A stretch of DNA of 64,000 nucleotides from Aureibacter tunicatorum. GTDB taxonomy: Bacteria; Bacteroidota; Bacteroidia; Cytophagales; Cyclobacteriaceae. A model generated the notes under the pieces. It saw only the letters and a program-made list of their open reading frames with translations, searched no databases and had not been told where the DNA came from. The translations under genes were made by a program, and so were the position numbers. The stretch lies in contig NZ_AP025306.1 of the NCBI RefSeq assembly GCF_036492635.1, positions 496,001 through 560,000 of the forward strand, read 5' to 3'. Every line of letters begins with the position of its first letter. Within the stretch, counting starts at the first letter, position 1. This document shows, piece by piece, positions 52,877-63,035 of this stretch.

Positions 52877-52897
52877 TAGTTGTTTATAGTATATTTT

Positions 52898-52926
52898 AGC
52901 CTGCAAAGTTAACCTTTGCAGGCTTT
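52898..52926. terminator. Bidirectional terminator between protease and ROK gene
   Basis: AGCCTGCAAAG (52898-52908) pairs with CTTTGCAGGCT (52914-52924), 5-base loop, then TTTATTG on the plus strand. It lies between two convergent genes. Confidence 0.85.
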
Positions 52927-52930
52927 ATTG

Positions 52931-54157
52931 TTATACAAATTGATTGGCATCAACCAATGGAGTTTCGAACAAGTGATTGGATATCAAAGTTGTTGCTCCT
53001 AGACTAGCTGCTTTGTCGTGAATGGTAGAGCATTCCACATTAATTCCTTCATTGATTTCAACCAATGAATTTTGAATTATTGATGAATAAATAGGGTATA
53101 AGATTGTGTTCCCTAGTTCGCTAATCCGTCCTTCCAATAATATGCGTTCTAAATTGAGCAAGTTGAGCATGCTTCCCAGCGTCTTGCCAATATAATGTCC
53201 AGCCTCTTCAAATAGTTTTAATGCGTAATTATCACCTTGCTTTGCGGCAGTAATAAGAACGTCAAGATTGATGTCGTCTATTTCACCTTTCACAATATGG
53301 ATAACTTTGGAGCTGGTACCTTCTGCCATAGCCATTTTGGCTTTGCTGACAAGAGCTCTTCCGGAGGCTACGGTCTCAAGACAACCGAGTTTTCCGCAAG
53401 AACAGATTTCTCCATTGTCGACAGCTTTAAAGTGTCCAAGCTCCCCTGCGAGGCCTTTATTGCCGACATAAAGTTCTTTGTTGAAAACAAGACCCATGCC
53501 TATTTCCCAATCAAGGTTGATGCAAGCCATATGGGAGATGTTCTTGCCTGACCCAAAGTATATTTCACCCAAGGCCATGGCATTCACATCGTTTTCGATA
53601 AACACAGGACGCTTGAATCGCTCTTCCATGGTTTTTTTGAGTGGTTCGCCGCTGCCTAGATAGGTAATTGTCCTTCCATTTTCTCTGTCGACAAGTCCAG
53701 TGATAGCTATGCCGATACCCAAGAGCTTGTCATAGTCTATTTCGGCTTCTTCTATCACTTCATAGACTTTGCCTTCGATATGGCGAATTGCTTCCATTTC
53801 ATCTTGCAAGTCCACTAGCGTATGTCTTTTGATCAGCACGATATCTTCGCATAGGTTAAGCAATATAATATTGATTTTTTTTACGCTGATATGCACACCG
53901 ATTACATAGCCTCCATCTGGGTTGAGAGTGTAATAATTGGCAGGACGACCTACCTTTGTTTTGCTTGTCTCATCAATTAGCAAATATCCATCGGCATATA
54001 GCTCTTTGGATAGATCGGATACCATTGGCAAGGTTAGTTCCGAAAGTTTTGCAATCTCCGCTGGGGAAAGAGATTCATTTTGTCTAAAAAAATTGAGAAT
54101 CTGATTTTTTCTAATTTGTCTTTTGATTGAGATCTTCCCCTTCTTAGTTTGGTTCAT
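52931..54157 (-). CDS. ROK-family transcriptional repressor (NagC/XylR-type)
   Basis: A 408-residue protein. An N-terminal winged HTH (about 12-75; ILNFFRQNESLSPAEIAKLS) is followed by a ROK sugar-kinase-like domain: VIGVHISVKKINII, GIGIAITGLVDRENGR, FIENDVNAMALGE and the zinc motif GELGHFKAVDNGEICSCGKL with a following GCLE. It probably represses sugar-uptake or degradation genes and responds to a sugar. The kinase ATP-site first strand reads VHISVKK, so enzymatic activity is doubtful. The target may be the GH97 glucosidase or genes outside the window. Confidence 0.9.
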   Translation of the reverse strand: MNQTKKGKISIKRQIRKNQILNFFRQNESLSPAEIAKLSELTLPMVSDLSKELYADGYLLIDETSKTKVGRPANYYTLNPDGGYVIGVHISVKKINIILLNLCEDIVLIKRHTLVDLQDEMEAIRHIEGKVYEVIEEAEIDYDKLLGIGIAITGLVDRENGRTITYLGSGEPLKKTMEERFKRPVFIENDVNAMALGEIYFGSGKNISHMACINLDWEIGMGLVFNKELYVGNKGLAGELGHFKAVDNGEICSCGKLGCLETVASGRALVSKAKMAMAEGTSSKVIHIVKGEIDDINLDVLITAAKQGDNYALKLFEEAGHYIGKTLGSMLNLLNLERILLEGRISELGNTILYPIYSSIIQNSLVEINEGINVECSTIHDKAASLGATTLISNHLFETPLVDANQFV

Positions 54158-54426
54158 TGTCCTGATAAGTAATTAAACAGTTTAAACAAATACAATCATT
54201 ATGAGCTATAAAGCCTATCAAAAAAAGTGCGCGACGGAATTCCCGGCATTAAGCCTTTGTTATTTTCTTCGCAAATTTTGAGATGGGTTTCCTCGCGTCT
54301 TGTAATTTTGTGCTGGACAAAGCTAAAAAATAAAATCAAATAAATAATATAGCTAAAATAATATTTTTCAATAATATTTCAATTTTAATTTACTGATAAT
54401 TAATATTTATAGTATTAATATAATAA

Positions 54427-54774
54427 TTAATGATCTAGTGCTTTTAATAATTTATCCGCAGCTTTTTCAATATTATAATAATGGTCAACAGTGGTTAACT
54501 CTCTGATTGCCAGTAAAGCGGATAGCGATATGAAATTGAAGTCTCCGATGGGGTAGATATATGCGTCTCTGCTTTTCGGGTCCACATCTTCATTGATGCC
54601 TAAAAACCATAATTTGTAGAATTCAATGCCTTCTTTTTCGATGATTTCATCAAACAAAGCAACATTCTTGCTAAGTTTTTCGAAACTAAGTCCTTCTTTG
54701 TTGATCTTTCCTGATGATATCAGTTCCATGGCCCATACAAAAGCGCCTTCATTCAAGGTGAGATTCTTGTTCAT
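54427..54774 (-). CDS. Small hypothetical protein, helical
   Basis: A 115-residue product from the ATG at 54774; the preceding in-frame TTG start would add 7 residues. It is mostly helical (TLNEGAFVWAMELISSGKI, FISLSALLAIRELTTVDHY). No family recognised and no signal peptide. It stands alone on the minus strand between the ROK gene and a large orphan protein; a role as chaperone or immunity protein for the latter is conceivable but unsupported. Confidence 0.55.
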   Translation of the reverse strand: MNKNLTLNEGAFVWAMELISSGKINKEGLSFEKLSKNVALFDEIIEKEGIEFYKLWFLGINEDVDPKSRDAYIYPIGDFNFISLSALLAIRELTTVDHYYNIEKAADKLLKALDH

Positions 54775-54932
54775 AATGTTAAATCTTGCTATCAATATCT
54801 TTTATTTAAGATATACAACTTGAAGAATTGAAGATGGTTATTTCGATTGATGGTTTTTGCAGTTGAAAACATGAACAAAATACAAGAATAGCGGTAAGTA
54901 TATTAGCATGGCTGGCCTTGGCGCATTGATTA

Positions 54933-57128
54933 ATGAAAGAGTGGATCAAGAGATTTTTGGAAAGAAAAAGAAGAACTGCGGGAGGAGTTGAAGGTGTTTC
55001 TCGCGTTCCTCCTGCAGAGGCACCTCCTCAAGGTGCTGCCCCACCCAATGAGTTGGAAGTTTCTGAGGTGATAGCTTTTTCTGGTTCTAGACTAGCCAGA
55101 GTATACGAAAATTTGAAATTCAGCGAGGAATGGCTTCAGTTGACAATGCTTTCAAAAGAAAAAAAGCTAGCGGATGCTTACGCTGATCCTGAAAAATTTT
55201 CTTTTCTCGTAGAAAAATCGATGAAAGGAAAAGGGCGTTCTGAAAATTTTGGAGAATTAAGAAGAGTTTTAAGCAAGATAGCCCCGAAAAAGGAGGAGAT
55301 TTTTGGACTTAGCGAAGCACTGGGCAAAATTGATTTCTTAGTAACTAATTTGAATCAGCAATTGGATGAATTGCAGATTGAGTTTTCCAAGATGCAAGCT
55401 AGATATGAAGAGGAGATGAACGCAGTAGACCAGATGAGTCCAGCTGATGCCTTGGGGCATATGCAGGTAGTAGCCTTTTCTATGAGGGGGCAGAAAGCCA
55501 GATTGAAGAGCGATGCCAGAGAGATGACAGTCGAATTGCAGCGACTTGATACTGAGAAAAAGCATATAACCGATTATTTACTCAGGACATATCATGAGGT
55601 GTCAAGGCTGGTTGATCGTGCGGAACGTAAAATATATCAATGGATGGAAAGCGTGAAAATTCTGAATTCAAGCGAACTTGAGCGTATGGAAGGTTTTCAA
55701 GCAATGGCTTATGCTTTGGAAGGAGTAGAGAGCGAGCATGAATTATTGGTGGATATAGCTTTGAGAAATAATTTGGCATTATGGATGCCTGATAGTGTAA
55801 CTGACGTGGATCAAGCTCATTCTTTATGGCAAAGCTTGGTAAGCTTAAAGTCGTTCAAAGGGAAAGATTTAACTTATTTGGATGTTATTCATGAAGATAT
55901 GTCTGATCTTGGTGTTTCTACATTCAATACAAAGATCAACAGTTATATAGCAAAGTTGCTGCGTTTGGTAGGGGGGAGAGAAATGTTAAGCGCTGCCACC
56001 CGAAAACCGGACAGGATGGCCAGATCTAATGCTTTTGTTTATCCTAATACACAAGAGGCTCTTGAGGGAGCTTCGGGAAAAGATGAGACAGACGCTCCGT
56101 TGCCTAAGGAAAAGGTAATCACTCCAGTAGGTGTCGTTGATCTTCAAGTTCTGGATATGAAAGGAAATGGCATGCAAATTTTTAGGTTTCATAATGAGAT
56201 GAGTCGCGCTGAAAAAGGGCGGCGAGTTTTTTTGACTCCGGGGAGAAAAGGAGAGTTTATAGATGAAGAGACTGGGAATTTGGATTGTAGGCAAGGAGGC
56301 TATCGATTGAAAATTTCTCATGTAGCTTATGAACCTGCGAAAGCGGCAAAGGTTGTTGAGGAGATTCCTTTAAAATTCTCACATGAATTGCCTGCTATTG
56401 CAGGATTGGTCCCTCTTAAATCTGGTGAGGATATTGTCCCTGATATGGGAGTAATGCCTTCATACTTGTTTTTTGGACATGCCGTGAAAGCAGCATTGGA
56501 TGCTTATCATGGCCTTCATTCCTCTGTGGAGCAATTTTACAGTTCAGTCAAAGAGTTTGAAAATGTTTGTCGCAGAGAGTTGGGGCTGAGAGAGCGTAAA
56601 GGAGATAAATCCGATTCTCATTTCATGTTTATGCATTCCGCTCCTTTAGTCAGAAAATCGCCATTTAGAATAGCAGCCGATGATGAGTACCGTAGAGTGA
56701 GAAGTCGAGCTTCCCAAGAAGATTATGTGTCTATAGATCTTCAGAAGTTGAAAGCTCATAGTGGTGATTATATACATACTGGAAAATTGGTTGATATTTA
56801 TCTCAAAGAAGAGCCATGGAAGTGGAATAGAAGGCCTGTGGAAGAAACGGATTTTGGAATTGGTCAAGAGACATGGAACGCAACAAGAAAAGAGCGAAGA
56901 AACTCTTTGCCTTCAGTCTTTTCAAAAGATATGTTGGAGGAAATGCATGCTTATGAACATAATAATGAAGAAGCCTATGACGCAAAGGTATTATGGCCTA
57001 AAGAATTGAGAAAGGAATTATTCGAAGACGAAGAGATATTGGTTTTGCTTAAAAATGCCAATCCTGCCAGAAAGGATAAAGCATCTGATTATCATACTAG
57101 AGCAGTTCATAGAAGAGGTTCATTCTAA
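54933..57128 (+). CDS. Large orphan coiled-coil protein, effector-like
   Basis: A 731-residue protein without signal peptide or membrane segment. The N-terminal 20 residues are basic (KEWIKRFLERKRRTAGG), followed by a Pro/Ala-rich linker (about 24-40, RVPPAEAPPQGAAPPNE). Residues about 134-240 form a long coiled coil (NQQLDELQIEFSKMQARYEE). The rest is mixed, with a basic C-terminal region of unknown fold from about 550 (PLVRKSPFRIAADDEYRRVR). I recognise no catalytic motif. It resembles the orphans at 4-21 kb in layout (disordered basic head, large body, no export signal). Confidence 0.6.
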   Translation: MKEWIKRFLERKRRTAGGVEGVSRVPPAEAPPQGAAPPNELEVSEVIAFSGSRLARVYENLKFSEEWLQLTMLSKEKKLADAYADPEKFSFLVEKSMKGKGRSENFGELRRVLSKIAPKKEEIFGLSEALGKIDFLVTNLNQQLDELQIEFSKMQARYEEEMNAVDQMSPADALGHMQVVAFSMRGQKARLKSDAREMTVELQRLDTEKKHITDYLLRTYHEVSRLVDRAERKIYQWMESVKILNSSELERMEGFQAMAYALEGVESEHELLVDIALRNNLALWMPDSVTDVDQAHSLWQSLVSLKSFKGKDLTYLDVIHEDMSDLGVSTFNTKINSYIAKLLRLVGGREMLSAATRKPDRMARSNAFVYPNTQEALEGASGKDETDAPLPKEKVITPVGVVDLQVLDMKGNGMQIFRFHNEMSRAEKGRRVFLTPGRKGEFIDEETGNLDCRQGGYRLKISHVAYEPAKAAKVVEEIPLKFSHELPAIAGLVPLKSGEDIVPDMGVMPSYLFFGHAVKAALDAYHGLHSSVEQFYSSVKEFENVCRRELGLRERKGDKSDSHFMFMHSAPLVRKSPFRIAADDEYRRVRSRASQEDYVSIDLQKLKAHSGDYIHTGKLVDIYLKEEPWKWNRRPVEETDFGIGQETWNATRKERRNSLPSVFSKDMLEEMHAYEHNNEEAYDAKVLWPKELRKELFEDEEILVLLKNANPARKDKASDYHTRAVHRRGSF

Positions 57129-57228
57129 CTATTTTGAATTAAATTATTAATGCTAATAATATTAAATCTTTGATTTCGTTGTGTCTGAGTTGGTTTGTTA
57201 TTTATAAATAAGTTTTTGAAATCAGAGC

Positions 57229-57663
57229 ATGAAAAATCTTAAGTTTTTTTATAGTTTAGTTTTAGCAGTATTGAATATAATTACATCTATTTACCTTTTT
57301 TATCGTTTTGTTGTTTCCAAGTTTGCCGCATGGCCAGGTACGGTAGCAGGCTTTGAAGATATGGCTAAAACCATTAATATCGATCCTGTTTTTTTTCGTT
57401 GGATGTCTGGAATTGTCATTTTAATCGCATCAATTGGGATACTTTTGAATGGCATTCGATACTTTTCAGGAATTGTACGAGGGAAAGTGGCTTTGATTTT
57501 GAATTATTGGACAATAATGTCAATGATTTCAGCTTTGGTTGCTGAATTCTTTTTAAGAACGGAGCCAAAGCTTGGCTTAGTCTATTTTGCAATATTCATT
57601 ATATTACTTGCGATAATTAACTTAGTGTCAATTAAGCGATTGTTAAGGATTGAAAATAATTAG
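57229..57663 (+). CDS. Small four-helix membrane protein
   Basis: A 144-residue integral membrane protein with four helices (about 6-26, 57-77, 84-105, 114-134). Between helices one and two is an extracytoplasmic loop (SKFAAWPGTVAGFEDMAKT). The length and helix spacing are reminiscent of DoxX-like proteins, but I see no diagnostic motif. Function unknown. It stands alone, 100 bp after the large orphan protein. Confidence 0.65.
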   Translation: MKNLKFFYSLVLAVLNIITSIYLFYRFVVSKFAAWPGTVAGFEDMAKTINIDPVFFRWMSGIVILIASIGILLNGIRYFSGIVRGKVALILNYWTIMSMISALVAEFFLRTEPKLGLVYFAIFIILLAIINLVSIKRLLRIENN

Positions 57664-57744
57664 CAGGAAAATAATTTTGTTATCTTCCTGCTATGTGACA
57701 AATCTGATCAGATTTGCTTAATGACCTTTTAGTTATCGAGAATT

Positions 57745-58737
57745 TTATTTCTTAAGTTTATATGCTATCCATGCTTGTTTGATTTCTATTAGTCCTTGTT
57801 CGTCATTCCAAATTATATTTTTCAGACCTCCGCTTTGAGCTAATACAGTTATTAGTTGGAAGAGGGCGGGTCCCTTTACAGGGTCATTGGTCAAATCCAT
57901 GCTGTTGGAAATGATTCTAGTTTCCGTCCAATAGATTTCTTCCTCACATCTCAATTCTTTGAGCTGAGAAAATAATTGCTGGTATTGTTCTTTGTTGAGT
58001 ATGTCAACATCAGAAGCGTATTTCAACTGTTCAATGGAATTGATTGAATTGGCTTCCTTGGCATCTGAAGGGCTTAAGTAATCGGCAATAATTAATGTCC
58101 CGCCTTTAGACAATACTCTTTGCGCTTCTTTTAGCACTCTGACTTTGTCGCCGAATAGGTGCATTGACAGTCTGTTGATGATTGTATCAACAGATTCATT
58201 TTCCAATGGAATTTGCTCTGCATTTGCTTTAAGGTAATCGATATTGGTGAGTTGCATCGATTCGCAATAAGTCTTGGCCTCTTGAAGCATTTCTTCTGTG
58301 ATATCCAGAGCTGATACTTTGGAGAATTTCTTTGCCAATGGAGCCGTTAAGATTCCAGGTCCGCAGGCTAGATCCAGCAAGCTAGATTCATCAGCTCGAT
58401 CATAATCGACAAGGCTCAAAATATTGTCCATATTCGTCTCATTCGCGTAATGAGGGTGATTGGATAGGTATTCTGCTTTTTTGCCAAATTCTTCCTTGAT
58501 CGCACTGATATGCACATTGTCTGTCAGCAATATATCCACATCGATGTCAAAAGCCGCGGCAATGCATCGAAGCGTTTCTTCTCTTACTTTCTGGCCTTTT
58601 TCAAGGCGTTGAATGGTTTTTTCGCTTACGCCTGAAGCATAGGCCAATTGTTCTTGTGTCCATGCTGATTTTTCTCGAAGCCTCTTAATCTTATTGCCTA
58701 ATATCATATTGTTTTGCTCGTCTGGTTTTGTTTGCAT
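57745..58737 (-). CDS. XRE-type HTH fused to SAM-dependent methyltransferase
   Basis: A 330-residue protein from the ATG at 58737. Residues about 14-70 are an XRE HTH (KIKRLREKSAWTQEQLAYAS, SEKTIQRLEKG). Residues about 115-245 are a class I methyltransferase domain: LLDLACGPGIL (motif I, 120-130), a motif II-like ALDITEEML, and LSKGGTLIIADYLSP (motif post-III). Fusions of this type link DNA binding to methylation of a small molecule, lipid or protein; the substrate is unknown. It might be an autoregulator. Confidence 0.88.
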   Translation of the reverse strand: MQTKPDEQNNMILGNKIKRLREKSAWTQEQLAYASGVSEKTIQRLEKGQKVREETLRCIAAAFDIDVDILLTDNVHISAIKEEFGKKAEYLSNHPHYANETNMDNILSLVDYDRADESSLLDLACGPGILTAPLAKKFSKVSALDITEEMLQEAKTYCESMQLTNIDYLKANAEQIPLENESVDTIINRLSMHLFGDKVRVLKEAQRVLSKGGTLIIADYLSPSDAKEANSINSIEQLKYASDVDILNKEQYQQLFSQLKELRCEEEIYWTETRIISNSMDLTNDPVKGPALFQLITVLAQSGGLKNIIWNDEQGLIEIKQAWIAYKLKK

Positions 58738-59005
58738 GAAGTGCAATGCCTCCAATTTAGGGAGTTTTTGCTAATCCTCCATTCAAAATTAAACATAATT
58801 GAATTTAGCCAACAGACGATTGGGAGACTTATGGGGATTGCGAGCCTCGAACAGCTAGGCGAATGTGAAAAAAAATATAGCATTAATAAGAAAGAATCAC
58901 GACATTGTGTGTCTTTCCATTTCCAGAATTGATTTTATTGAAATATGAAGATAGAGCTCGCTTGGGAAATGGTGAATGGCGAGGATATTAATATGATTTT
59001 TTGTC

Positions 59006-60283
59006 ATGGATAAGATAGCGATAATAGGCTTGGGGTATGTAGGCTTGCCTTTGGCTGTGGAATTTGCCAAGAAATTGCCTGTTGTAGGCTTTGATATAGA
59101 TCAAAATAGAGTAGAGGAATTGTCTAAAGGACACGACCATACTTTGGAGGTTGAAGATGAGGATTTGCAAGCGGTTATAGGAATCAATAGCAATAATGAT
59201 TTCGTGTCCGGCTTGGAGTTTACGGCGGATCCTGAGGAAATTAGAGATTGCAACATATATATAGTTACCGTTCCAACTCCAACGGACAAATACAATCGTC
59301 CGGTTTTGACACCATTGTATAAGTCCAGCGCTACGGTAGGCAAAGTATTGAAAAAGGGTGATATTGTGATTTATGAATCTACAGTTTACCCAGGGGTTAC
59401 AGAAGACGAATGCGTTCCGGTATTGGAAAACTCATCTGGTTTGGTGTTCAATGAAGATTTTTATTGCGGTTATTCTCCTGAGCGCATCAACCCGGGAGAC
59501 AAAGAGCATACAGTAGCTAAGATTAAAAAAGTTACCTCGGGTTCTACTCCAGAGATTGCCAAGCGAGTGGACGACTTGTATAACATGGTGATTACAGCCG
59601 GCACCCATCTAGCGCCTACGATGAAAGTCGCTGAAGCAGCTAAAGTTATAGAAAACTCTCAAAGAGATATTAATATCGCTTTTGTGAATGAATTGGCCAA
59701 GATTTTTAATTTGCTGGATATTGATACGCATGCGGTATTGGAAGCGGCTGGAACCAAATGGAATTTCTTGCCATTCAAGCCGGGATTGGTTGGAGGCCAT
59801 TGCATAGGCGTTGATCCATTTTATTTAGCTCAGAAGGCCGAGGAAGTAGGTTACTACCCAGAGATAATATTGGCGGGCAGAAGAATCAATGACAGCATGG
59901 GGGCTTACGTAGCCAGTGAAATCGTCAAGTTAATGATAAAAAAGGATCTGGGAATAAAAGGGGCTAGAGTATTGATGCTTGGAATGACCTTCAAGGAAAA
60001 TTGTCCTGATATTCGAAATACACGAGCTATTGATATATACCGAGAGTTGGTGAGCTATGGAGCTAGTGTGGAAGTGTATGACCCTTGGGCTGAAAAAGAT
60101 GAAGTCAAAGTGGAATACGATGTTGAATTAAGCGAATTGCAAGGTCAATATGATGCTATTGTATTGTCTGTTGCGCACAAGGAATTTTTATCATTGGACT
60201 TGAATAGTTTGAAAGCGGATAATTCTTTAGTTTATGATGTGAAAGGCGTATTGCCGATTAAAGATATTGACGGTCGATTGTAG
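59006..60283 (+). CDS. Nucleotide-sugar dehydrogenase (WbpA/TviB-like)
   Basis: A 425-residue NAD-dependent UDP-sugar dehydrogenase. Seen: GLGYVGLPLAVEF (NAD site, residues 8-20), TVPTPTD, ESTVYPGVTED, Lys207 in MKVAEAAKVIEN, and the catalytic Cys266 in KPGLVGGHCIGVDPFYL. It oxidises C6 of UDP-GlcNAc or UDP-GalNAc (or a related sugar) to the uronic acid, in two steps. It opens the surface-polysaccharide locus, and a terminator follows, so it may be transcribed alone. Confidence 0.93.
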   Translation: MDKIAIIGLGYVGLPLAVEFAKKLPVVGFDIDQNRVEELSKGHDHTLEVEDEDLQAVIGINSNNDFVSGLEFTADPEEIRDCNIYIVTVPTPTDKYNRPVLTPLYKSSATVGKVLKKGDIVIYESTVYPGVTEDECVPVLENSSGLVFNEDFYCGYSPERINPGDKEHTVAKIKKVTSGSTPEIAKRVDDLYNMVITAGTHLAPTMKVAEAAKVIENSQRDINIAFVNELAKIFNLLDIDTHAVLEAAGTKWNFLPFKPGLVGGHCIGVDPFYLAQKAEEVGYYPEIILAGRRINDSMGAYVASEIVKLMIKKDLGIKGARVLMLGMTFKENCPDIRNTRAIDIYRELVSYGASVEVYDPWAEKDEVKVEYDVELSELQGQYDAIVLSVAHKEFLSLDLNSLKADNSLVYDVKGVLPIKDIDGRL

Positions 60284-60308
60284 TCAGTTAATTAGCTAAC
60301 CCTCTAAT

Positions 60309-60346
60309 AAAAATGGCATTTCAAAACAATGGAATGCCATTTTTAT
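60309..60346 (+). terminator. Rho-independent terminator after sugar dehydrogenase gene
   Basis: AAAAATGGCATT (60309-60320) pairs with AATGCCATTTTT (60333-60344), 12-base loop, ending in a T-rich tract. It closes the dehydrogenase transcript before the long gene-free stretch. Confidence 0.8.
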
Positions 60347-61778
60347 TTCCTTAACTTTTTTAATCGATATTTTGATATTGCATATTTTTAATGAATGCGA
60401 ATGATTTATTCCACTGATTTAGCATAGTATTTAGACGAAGCTTTTAAAGGTTTATCGACCTGGAGAAAAGTTGGTTTGAGGTTTATAAGAATACTACTGA
60501 ATGGAAACTATGCTTGTGTTTGCTCTAGAAATTACATCACTGTTTTTTGTTTTATATAAATATGATTTTTTATTTTTTTACGTCGAATTTTCTTGAAACT
60601 TACCGACTTAATATGATTTATTTTGACTGGATGAGAATTAGTGTGAAAAGTGGCTCTTATTTGGTTTCCGAAAACAGATAACAAATGTGTGATTTTTTAT
60701 TTTGAAGACATGAATACAAGCAAGGCCATGGTGAGAAATTTATTTAGAAGAGATATTGTTCGTTAATATGATGATTCTGTTTTTTATTGTGTTAGTAGAT
60801 TCAAATGCTATTTTTTAACACTAAGATTTTATATTTCAAGATGGGCTTTATGCTATTCACGTAATATTGTTTTTGAATGATAAGAATTGATCTGTTTTCA
60901 TTTTGGCTTAAAGATTCTAGATGAACACCTTAAAAGATACAACAGTGTTTTTATTTTTTTAGTCTTATCAATTAGTTTCTTCTGAGGCTTTTGTTTTTTG
61001 CATATTGTCGTTTGTCATAATCATGACATGGTTATATCTCGACTAAATAAGCTTTATTAGGAAACTAGGATCTGGTGCTTAATTATTGTATAATTGCGCA
61101 AATGAATGATTACGGGAAAATATTTTTGAAATATATGGATTTTTTAAAACAGAAGAAGTTTACTTCTAATAGGAGAGCTTATTTTATTTTGATACTTTTC
61201 TGGTCTGTATTGCTTGATTTCCATTATTGAATTCCTTACTCATTCGCTGAGGTGATTTGATTCAATTCAATTGATCATTTATTTCTGTAGGTAGAGTGCT
61301 GTTGTATTAAGGGATCATATGCCCCGATTTTAAATGGCTTAAGTAGAAATGTCTTTTGGTAATAGCTATGCAAAGTTATAAGATATTTTGCGAGGGCTTT
61401 CGAGTGGATTACATCGCTTAAAATAGCTGTCAAGTTTTATAGTTTTGCAATGCATGAAATAAGATAAAGGACTTTTTATACCGAAGTTATATGTAAGTAA
61501 ATTGAAAATCTAACGTATATGAATGAGCTTTTGAAGCTTTGAAATTGGTTTAATGCAATGAAATTACTTCAATCATGAATTTTAATGAATAAGTTTTATA
61601 GTTCTATCTATAAATCTTGCATACTTAAAAGATTATTAAGTGATATTATTTTGACTTAATTTGATTGATTTGATATTATTTTATTAAATAATTTTTATGA
61701 GTGTGAAAAAACAATGTTTATTTTATGTTTTATAATTGCATGAGAGAGATAATTTGCTTTATTTTGTTGTAATTTAAA
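60347..61778. other. 1.4 kb gene-free region within polysaccharide locus
   Basis: No credible gene of 60 codons or more, and only short low-complexity frames (the largest I considered is 42 codons at 61102-61230). The stretch is very AT-rich and shows no transposase remnant that I can recognise. Its position before a polysaccharide transferase gene would suit a long leader or an anti-termination element, but I found no ops-like motif. Confidence 0.5.
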
Positions 61779-62942
61779 ATGTTATTTTTTTTAAAAGAAA
61801 AGTACAAATTAATGAGGACTCTACTACATTTCCTTGAAAATCAATATGTACAATATCTCGGAACTGGTATTGTTGCTTTTATATTATGTTACGTATCGAT
61901 ACCAGTAGTTATAACAGTATCGCAAATGAAGCAATTGCATGCTGTGCCTAATGAAAGAAGTTCTCATGGTAAAGTAGTGCCTAATTTGGGTGGCGTAGGG
62001 ATATTTATAGGTCTATTTATATCTTTTTTGATGTTTGGCCCTGGTCCGATGGAAAGAGGTATATCATTGTTTTTGGCAGGGATTCTTATTTTGTTTTTCA
62101 TAGGAATTAAAGATGATATTTTGATCATCGCTCCGATGAAAAAGTTAGCGGCCCAAGTGATTGCAGCTACGCTGCTCGTTTTTGGAGCAAACCTTCGAAT
62201 AGATTCCATGTTTGGCATATTTGGCATATATGAATTGCCGTTTATTATTTCTTATCTGCTCACGGTTTTTACATTGATTGTAATTACTAATGCTTATAAT
62301 CTGATTGACGGAGTGGACGGCTTGGCTGCTAGCATAGGGATACTGATTGCTGGAGTTTTTGGTTGGTTCTTTTGGATTAATGAATATCCTAACTATGTTT
62401 GCTTGTCCATAGGTTTGATGGCGTCTTTATTGGCTTTTTTGAGATTTAATTTCTCTAAGGAAAGAAAAATCTTTATGGGAGATACGGGCTCATTATTGGT
62501 AGGTTTTGTGTTGGCAGTGTTTGTTGTGAAGTTCTTAAGAATTCATTCAGTTGAAGAATCCAACTTTCATTTCAACAATCCGGCCATTGTTGCCGTAATT
62601 CTATTGCTTATGCCATTATATGATACTTTGAGAGTATTTATGGTAAGGGTTAATCAAGGAAGATCACCTATGTCTGCGGACAAAAATCATATACATCATT
62701 TCTTTTTGAAAAAAGGTTTTGTTCATTATCAGACAACCTTGATGATATTCATAATGACCGTGATAGCCTTTCTGATCATGATTCCACTAACAGAAAGCAT
62801 GGCGCTTCCGCAAGCATTTTGGATGATGGTAGGACTCTTTGCTCTATATTCTCTTATTTTAAAACCAAGAGGAAAAGGCTTCAGACGCAGTAAAAGAAGG
62901 CATATGGTTTGGAAAGCAAGGAAAATGTTTAAAATGAAGTAG
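61779..62942 (+). CDS. WecA/MraY-family sugar-1-phosphate transferase
   Basis: A 387-residue integral membrane enzyme with about eleven helices, which starts a lipid-linked glycan by transferring a sugar phosphate to undecaprenyl phosphate. Motifs: HAVPNERSSHG, NAYNLIDGVDGLA (active-site Asp pair), MGDTGSLLVGF, and the His-rich DKNHIHHFFLKKG loop of GlcNAc-1-P transferases. The ATG at 61779 or an internal one at 61812 could be used. It lies between a sugar dehydrogenase and a flippase and so probably initiates capsule or O-antigen repeat-unit synthesis. Confidence 0.92.
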   Translation: MLFFLKEKYKLMRTLLHFLENQYVQYLGTGIVAFILCYVSIPVVITVSQMKQLHAVPNERSSHGKVVPNLGGVGIFIGLFISFLMFGPGPMERGISLFLAGILILFFIGIKDDILIIAPMKKLAAQVIAATLLVFGANLRIDSMFGIFGIYELPFIISYLLTVFTLIVITNAYNLIDGVDGLAASIGILIAGVFGWFFWINEYPNYVCLSIGLMASLLAFLRFNFSKERKIFMGDTGSLLVGFVLAVFVVKFLRIHSVEESNFHFNNPAIVAVILLLMPLYDTLRVFMVRVNQGRSPMSADKNHIHHFFLKKGFVHYQTTLMIFIMTVIAFLIMIPLTESMALPQAFWMMVGLFALYSLILKPRGKGFRRSKRRHMVWKARKMFKMK

Positions 62943-63035
62943 GACTGCGAGAATATCTAGAGGTTGAATTAATGTAAATTGGGTTGCATATCATTTTTAA
63001 GACGAAGCCGATTTATTAAACAATATATAATTTAA

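Noticed and set aside
61102-61230. 42-codon ORF in the polysaccharide gap
   Set aside because: Short, AT-rich, with no recognisable motif or start context. It may be random.
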